Shown here in pieces: positions 57,656 through 64,000 of a DNA stretch of 64,000 nt. The DNA lies in assembly GCA_008330645.1 (NCBI GenBank), contig VLTN01000020.1, positions 484,951 through 548,950 of the forward strand. Reading direction: 5' to 3'. Below the pieces are notes generated by a model. The model saw only the letters and a program-made list of their open reading frames with translations. It was not told where the DNA came from and did no database searches. Position 1 is the stretch's first letter; every line of letters starts with the position of its first letter. Source of the DNA: Cafeteria roenbergensis. Lineage: Eukaryota > Sar > Bigyra > Bicosoecida > Cafeteriaceae. A program made the translations under genes and the position numbers.

Positions 57656-60600
57656 ATGGCCGCTCCTGCACTGGACGTGGAAGCTATGGGAGCTGCCCTT
57701 TGGGAGGCGGCGAAGGAGGGGAACACCGCCGAAGCCAGGAGGCTGCTCGATGCGGGCGCGCCGGTGGACTGGAAAAACGTAGCCGATGTGAGCTCTGGGA
57801 CTGTAGGCACGCTCCGCACTCGTTGCCGAGAGGATAGGGTGAATGACAACCAGCATGGTGTCATTCTCCCACAAGTTGGGCTGCTGCGCCACGGACCGCG
57901 CGGGAAAACGTGCGGGCCGTCGACCGAGATTACCATCGGGGCAGTGGCAAAATGTGCTGCTGGGTGGCTAGCGTGAGGTGGCACCGGTCACAGACAGTCA
58001 GGACCGTGGTTGTTGAGGGCATGTGATGTCGCAGGGTGGCGCAACGGCGCTGGTCCTGGCTGCATCCGGAGGGAACAAAAACACGGTGGAGCTGCTGGCG
58101 AACCGCGGCGCCGACCTGGAGGCCAAGGACCGCGTGAGATCGGCGGCCGTGTGTTGCTGCGCGACGGGCCGCGCCGGGCGTCACGGGCGGGTGGGGGGGG
58201 GCGGCGATGGCGATGATGCGTCGGGGCGTGGTGCTCCTGTGGCGGGCCGGCGTGGGAGGCGGGGCTGGCAGTGGGGGGTGCTGTCGGTAGGGGAGCGATG
58301 GTGCGGCGCGGTGCGGTGACATGCGGGCCTGCGGCGTCGCAGTATGGTGCTACGGCACTGATTCTGATGGCTCAGGCTGGCCACAAGGACACGGTGGAGC
58401 TGCTGCTGGACCGGGGCGCCGACCTGGAGGCCAAGGACCGCGTGAGTGCGGCGGCCCGTGTGTTGCTGCGCGACGGGCCGCGCCGGGCGTCACGGGCGGG
58501 CGGGCCGGGCGGCGTGGCGACGGCGATGATGCGTCGGGGCGCGGTGCTCCTGTGGCGGGCCGGCGTGGGAGGCGGGGCTGGCGGGGTGGAGGTTGGCGGA
58601 GGGGGAGCGATGGTGCGGCGCGGTGCGGTGACATGCGGGCCTGCGGCGTCGCAGTATGGTGCTACGGCACTGATTCTGATGGCTCAGGCTGGCCACACGG
58701 ACACGGTGGAGCTGCTGGCGAACCGCGGCGCCGACCTGGAGGCCAAGGATGACGTGAGATCGGCGGTCGTGTGGTGCTGCGCGACGGGACGGGCCGGGCG
58801 TCACAGGCGGGCGCGAGGGGACGATGGCGATGGTGCGGCGGGGCTTGGTGCTCCTGTGGCGGGCCGGCGTGTGAGGCGGGGCTGGCGGGGTGGAGGTTGG
58901 CGGAGGGGGAGCGATGGTGCGGCGCGGTGCGGTGACATGCGGGCCTGCGGCGTCGCAGGGCGGTGCTACGGCACTGATTCTGATGGCTCAGGCTGGCCAC
59001 ACGGACACGGTGGAGCTGCTGGCGAACCGCGGCGCCGACCTGGAGGCCAAGGATGACGTGAGATCGGCGGCCGTGTGTTGCTGCGCGACGGGCCGCGCCG
59101 GGCGTCACGGGCGGGCGGGCCGGCCGGGGGGTGGCGATGGCGATGATGCGTCGGGGCGCGGTGCTCCTGTGGCGGGCCGGCGTGTGAGGCGGGGCTGGCC
59201 GTGAGGCAGATGTCATGTCGGCAGGGGAGCGATGGTGCGACGCGGTGCGGTGACATGCGGGCCTGCGGCGTCGCAGTATGGTGCTACGGCACTTGTTGCG
59301 GCTGCATCCGGTGGCCACAAGGACACGGTGGAGCTGCTGCTGGACCGGGGCGCCGACCTGGAGGCCAAGACCCGCGTGAGATCGGCGGCCGTGTGATTGC
59401 TGCGCGACGGGCCGCGCCGGGCGTCACGGGCGGGCGGGCCGGGCGGCGTGGCGACGGCGATGATGCGTCGGGGCGCGGTGCTCCTGTGGCGGGCCGGCGT
59501 GTGAGGCGGGGCTGGCGGGGCAGGGGGGCATGTCGGTAGGGAAGCGATGGTGCGACGCGGTGCGGTGACATGCGGGCCTGCGGCGTCGCAGTATGGTGCT
59601 ACGGCACTGATTCCGATGGCTCAGGCCGGCCACAAGGACACGGTGGAGCTGCTGCTGGGCCGGGGCGCCGACCTGGAGGCCAGCGGTGGCGTGAGTGCGG
59701 CGGCCGTGTGTGTTTGCTGCGCGACGGGCCGCGCCGGGCGTCACGGGCGGGCCGAGAGGGCGGGCGGCGGTGGCGATGTCGCGTCGGGTCGTGGTGCCAC
59801 TGTGGCGGGCGGTGGGGCGTGTGAGGCGTGGCTGGCGGGGCGGGTGCATGTCGGCAGGGGAGCGATGGTGCGACGAGGTGGGGCTACATGCGGGCCTTCC
59901 GGGTCGCAGGATGGTGACACGTCGCTTGTTGCGGCTGCATCCCGTGGCCACAAGGACACGGTGGAGCTGCTGCTGGACCGGGGCGCCGACCTGGAGGCCA
60001 AGAACGACGTGAGTGCGGCTGCCGTGTGTGTTTGCTGCGCGCCGGGCGGCGCCGGGCGTCACGGGCGGGCCGAGAGGGCGGGCGGCGGTGGCGATGTCGC
60101 TTCGGGTCGTGGTGCCACTGTGGCGGGCGGTGGGGCGTGTGAGGCGTGGCTGGCGGGGCGGGTGCATGTCGGCAGGGGAGCGATGGTGCGACGAGGTGGG
60201 GCTACATGCGGGCCTTCCGGGTCGCAGTATGGTTACACGGCGCTTGTTGCGGCTGCAGTCGATGGCCACAAGGACACGGTGGAGCTGCTGCTGGGCCGGG
60301 GCGCCGACCTGGAGGCCAGCGGTGGCGTGAGTGCGGCTGCCGTGTGTGTTTGCTGCGCGACGGGCCGCGCCGGGCGTCACGGGCGGGCCGAGAGGGCGGG
60401 CGGCGGTGGCGATGTCGCGTCCGGTCGTGGTGCCACTGTGCGGGCGGTGGGGCGTGTGAGGCGTGGCTGGCGGGGCGGGTGCATGTCGGCAGGGGAGCGA
60501 TGGTGCGACGCGGAGCGGTGACATGCGGGCCCGCGACGTTGCAGGGTGGTGACACGGCGCTTGTTGCGGCTGCATCCGGTGGCCACAAGGACACGGTGGA

Positions 60601-63600
60601 GCTGCTGCTGGACCGGGGCGCCGACCTGGAGGCCAAGAACGACGTGAGTGCGGCGGCCGTGTGTTTGCTGCGCGCCGGGCGGCGCCGGGCGTCACGGGCG
60701 GGCCGAGAGGGCGGGCGGCGGTGGCGATGATGCGTCGGGTCGTGGTGCCTCTGTGGCGGGCGGTGGGGCGTGTGAGGCGTGGCTGGCGGGGCGGGTGCAT
60801 GTCGGCAGGGGAGCGATGGTGCGACGAGGTGGGGCTACATGCGGGCCTTCCGGGTCGCAGTATGGTTACACGGCGCTTGTTGCGGCTGCAGTCGATGGCC
60901 ACAAGGACACGGTGGAGCTGCTGCTGGGCCGGGGCGCCGACCTGGAGGCCAGCGGTGGCGTGAGTGCGGCTGCCGTGTGTGTTTGCTGCGCGACGGGCCG
61001 CGCCGGGCGTCACGGGCGGGCCGAGAGGGCGGGCGGCGGTGGCGATGTCGCGTCGGGTCGTGGTGCCACTGTGGCGGGCGGTGGGGCGTGTGAGGCGTGG
61101 CTGGCGGGGCGGGTGCATGTCGGCAGGGGAGCGATGGTGCGACGAGGTGGGGCTACATGCTGGCGCGCGACGTCGCAGTATGGTTACACGGCGCTTGTTG
61201 CGGCTGCAGTCGATGGCCACAAGGACACGGTGGAGCTGCTGCTGGGCCGGGGCGCCGACCTGGAGGCCAGCGGTGGCGTGAGTGCGGCTGCCGTGTGTGT
61301 TTGCTGCGCGACGGGCCGCGCCGGGCGTCACGGGCGGGCCGAGAGGGCGGGCGGCGGTGGCGATGTCGCGTCGGGTCGTGGTGCCACTGTGGCGGGCGGT
61401 GGGGCGTGTGAGGCGTGGCTGGCGGGGCGGGTGCATGTCGGCAGGGGAGCGATGGTGCGACGAGGTGGGGCTACATGCGGGCCTTCCGGGTCGCAGGATG
61501 GTGACACGTCGCTTGTTGCGGCTGCAGTCGATGGCCACAAGGACACGGTGGAGCTGCTGCTGGGCCGGGGCGCCGACCTGGAGGCCAAGAACGACGTGAG
61601 TGCGGCTGCCGTGTGTGTTTGCTGCGCGCCGGGCGGCGCCGGGCGTCACGGGCGGGCCGAGAGGGCGGGCGGCGGTGGCGATGTCGCGTCGGGTCGTGGT
61701 GCCACTGTGGCGGGCGGTGGGGCGTGTGAGGCGTGGCTGGCGGGGCGGGTGCATGTCGGCAGGGGAGCGATGGTGCGACGAGGTGGGGCTACATGCGGGC
61801 CTTCCGGGTCGCAGTATGGTGACACGTCGCTTGTTGCGGCTGCATCCCGTGGCCACAAGGACACGGTGGAGCTGCTGCTGGACCGGGGCGCCGACCTGGA
61901 GGCCAAGAACGACGTGAGTGCGGCTGCCGTGTGTGTTTGCTGCGCGCCGGGCGGCGCCGGGCGTCACGGGCGGGCCGAGAGGGCGGGCGGCGGTGGCGAT
62001 GTCGCGTCGGGTCGTGGTGCCACTGTGGCGGGCGGGCGGGCGTGTGATGTGACGCTGGCGGGGCGGGTGCATGTCGGTAGGGGAGCGATGGTGCGACGAG
62101 GTGCGGTGACATGCGGGCGCGCGACGTCGCAGTATGGTTACACGGCGCTTGTTGGGGCTGCAGTCGATGGCCACAAGGACACGGTGGAGCTGCTGCTGGG
62201 CCGGGGCGCCGACCTGGAGGCCAAGAACGACGTGAGTGCGGCTGCCGTGTGTTTGCTGCGCGCCGAGCGACGCCGGGCGTCACGGGCGGGCCGAGAGGGC
62301 GGGCGGCGGTGGCGATGTCGCGTCGGGTCGCGGTGCCACTGTGGCGGGCGGGCGGGCGTGTGATGTGACGCTGGCGGGGCGGGTGCATGTCGGTAGGGGA
62401 GCGATGGTGCGACGAGGTGCGGTGACATGCGGGCGCGCGACGTCGCAGGATGGTTACACGGCGCTTGTTGGGGCTGCATTCGGTGGCCACAAGGACACGG
62501 TGGAGCTGCTGCTGGACCGGGGCGCCGACCTGGAGGCCAAGAACGACGTGAGTGCGGCGGCCGTGTGTGTTTGCTGCGCGCCGGGCGGCGCCGGGCGTCA
62601 CGGGCGGGCCGAGAAGGCGGGCGGCGATGGCGATGTCGCGTCGGGTCGTGGTGACTCTGTGGCGGGCGGTGGGGCGTGTGAGGCGTGGCTGGCGGGGCGG
62701 GTGCATGTCGGCAGGGGAGCGATGGTGCGACGAGGTGGGGCTACATGCGGGCCTTCCGGGTCGCAGTATGGTGACACGTCGCTTGTTGCGGCTGCATCCA
62801 GTGGCCACAATGACACGGTGGAGCTGCTGCTGGACCGGGGCGCCGACCTGGAGGCCAAGAACGACGTGAGTGCGGCTGCCGTGTGTTTGCTGCGCGCCGA
62901 GCGGCGCCGGGCGTCACGGGCGGGCCGAGAGGGCGGGCGGCGGTGGCGATGTCGCTTCGGGTCGCGGTGCCACTGTGGCGGGCGGGCAGGCGTGTGATGT
63001 GACGCTGGCGGGGCGGGTGCATGTCGGTAGGGGAGCGGTGGTGCGACGAGGTGCGGTGACATGCGGGCGCGCGACGTCGCAGGCTGGTTACACGCCGCTT
63101 GTTGCAGCAGCATGGCGTGGCCACAAGGACACGGTGGAGCTGCTGCTGGACCGGGGCGTCGACCTGGAGGCCAAGAACGACGTGAGTGCGGCTGCCGTGT
63201 GTTTGCTGCGCGCCGGGTGGCGCCGGGCGTCACGGGCGGGCGGGGGGGGGAAGCGGCGATGGCGTTGGAGCGTCGGGTCGTGGTGCCTCTGTGGGGGGCG
63301 GGCGGGCGTGTGAGGCGTGGCTGGCGGGGCGGGTGCATGTCGGTAGGGGAGCGATGGTGCGACGAGGTGCGGTGACATGCGGGCGCGCGACGTCGCAGGA
63401 TGGTTACACGGCGCTTGTTGCGGCTGCATCCGGTGGCCACAAGGACACGGTGGAGCTGCTGCTGGACCGGGGCGCCGACCTGGAGGCCAAGGACCACGTG
63501 AGTGGGGCGGCCGTGTGTTTGCTGCGCGCCGAGCGACGCCGGGCGTCACGGGCGGGCCGAGAGGGCGGGCGGCGGTGGCGATGTCGCTTCGGGTCGCGGT

Positions 63601-64000
63601 GCCACTGTGGCGGGCGGGCAGGCGTGTGATGTGACGCTGGCGGGGCGGGTGCATGTCGGTAGGGGAGCGATGGTGCGACGAGGTGCGGTGTCATGTGGGC
63701 CTGCGACGTCGCAGTATGGTGACCCGACGCTTGCTGCAGCAGCGCGGCGTGGCCACAAAGACACGGTGGAGCTGCTGCTGGACCGGGGCGCCGACCTGGA
63801 GGCCAAGGTGACGTGAGTGCGGCGGCCGTGTGTTTTGCTGCGCGCCGGGTGGCGCCGGGCGTCACGGGCGGGCAGGAGGGAAAGCGGCGATGGCGATGGA
63901 GCGTCGGGTCGTGGTGCCTCTGTGGGGGCGGGGCGGGCGTGTGAGGCGTGGCTGGCGGGGCGGGTGCATGTCGGTAGGGGAGCGATGGTGCGACGAGGTG
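57656..64000 (+). CDS. Ankyrin-repeat protein, one repeat per exon, 3' end outside window
   Basis: Exon 1 (57656-57787) encodes 44 residues with a first ankyrin repeat (ALWEAAKEGNTAEARRLLDA). Then 18 exons of exactly 99 bases start at 58035, 58343, 58655, 58959, 59277, 59592, 59910, 60228, 60545, 60861, 61179, 61497, 61815, 62133, 62449, 62767, 63083 and 63399. A nineteenth starts at 63715. Each encodes one 33-residue ankyrin repeat such as YGATALILMAQAGHKDTVEL followed by LLDRGADLEAKDR. Every exon is phase 0 at both ends; every acceptor is GCAG, and donors are GTGAG except possibly at 63807. Introns are 205-219 bases and resemble each other. Ankyrin repeats are protein-binding scaffolds; no other domain is visible, so the function is unknown. 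The last exon has lost one base near its end. The gene continues past 64,000. Confidence 0.85.
58035..63812 (+). repeat. Tandem exon-intron array, 19 units of 304-318 bases
   Basis: Nineteen head-to-tail copies of a 99-base ankyrin exon plus its intron. Two intron families are visible: early units start GTGAGATCGG (after the exons at 58035, 58655, 58959, 59277), the rest GTGAGTGCGG. Exon ends fall into EAKDR/EAKDD, EASGG and EAKND groups. The exons at 60228, 60861 and 61179 are identical in sequence. The pattern is that expected of unequal crossing-over. Confidence 0.92.
63715..63812 (+). other. Last visible ankyrin exon with a one-base loss
   Basis: Where other exons end AAGAACGAC before GTGAGT, this one has AAGGTGAC, one base shorter. 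Using the usual donor would give 98 bases and shift the frame. Splicing at AAG/GTGACG (exon 63715-63807, 93 bases) would restore phase 0 with two residues fewer, at a non-GTGAG donor. Confidence 0.6.

Noticed and set aside
59424-62174. A 916-codon open frame on the minus strand opposite the ankyrin array
   Set aside because: It is the antisense of the tandem exon-intron unit, repeats with the same period, and reads as a Pro/Arg/Thr-rich string with no family. It is explained by the lack of A/T-rich stops.
57656-64000. A CRISPR array, suggested by regularly spaced repeats
   Set aside because: The units are over 300 bases, both parts are repeated, and the conserved part encodes ankyrin repeats with splice sites at its ends.

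Overview
The window is nuclear DNA of a GC-rich (roughly 70 percent by eye) single-celled eukaryote. It carries spliced genes for a proteasome subunit, condensin, FACT, COG, HOPS/CORVET and ARS2, all encoded with almost exclusively G/C-ending codons. A free-living protist, perhaps an alga such as a haptophyte or pelagophyte, is an inference. A mitochondrial MMAA-type GTPase (vitamin B12 pathway) and arrays of ankyrin exons would fit that, but nothing seen here fixes the lineage, and no plastid-specific gene was recognised.

Positions 1-53,800 are gene-dense and ordinary in content. In order: CTP synthase (+), COG2 (-), a small thioredoxin-like protein (+), an ASNSD1-type asparagine-synthetase-domain protein (-), an unidentified two-helix membrane protein (-), VPS11 (-), proteasome alpha subunit PSMA4 (+), condensin subunit NCAPH (-), ribosome-assembly protein PNO1/Dim2 (+), MMAA (+), a membrane RING-H2 protein (-), a small membrane protein (-), ARS2/SERRATE (-), organellar leucyl-tRNA synthetase (+), a C2/coiled-coil protein (+), a sphingosine kinase (-), FACT subunit SSRP1/Pob3 (+) and a type II membrane FkbM-like protein (-). 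Several neighbours form tight head-to-head pairs 260-520 bases apart (COG2/thioredoxin-like, VPS11/PSMA4, NCAPH/PNO1, ARS2/LeuRS). Others converge tail to tail with under 300 bases between them. The genes are housekeeping functions in separate pathways and do not form an operon-like system.

Thirty-five introns could be placed by reading frame and family similarity. All begin GTGAG and all end GCAG. Intron and coding sequence alike carry short GC-rich tandem repeats.

Positions 53,800-57,650 are different: lower gene density, three diverged copies of a dispersed repeat, an inverted repeat of about 130 bases enclosing a leucine-rich-repeat fragment, and one multi-helix membrane protein gene. 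From 57,656 to the right edge lies the most striking object. It is an ankyrin-repeat gene in which each 33-residue ankyrin repeat is exactly one 99-base, phase 0-0 exon. The unit, exon plus a 205-219-base intron, is tandemly repeated at least 19 times and runs off the window. Because both exon and intron are homogenised, and any number of exons keeps frame, the locus can change repeat number by recombination or splicing.
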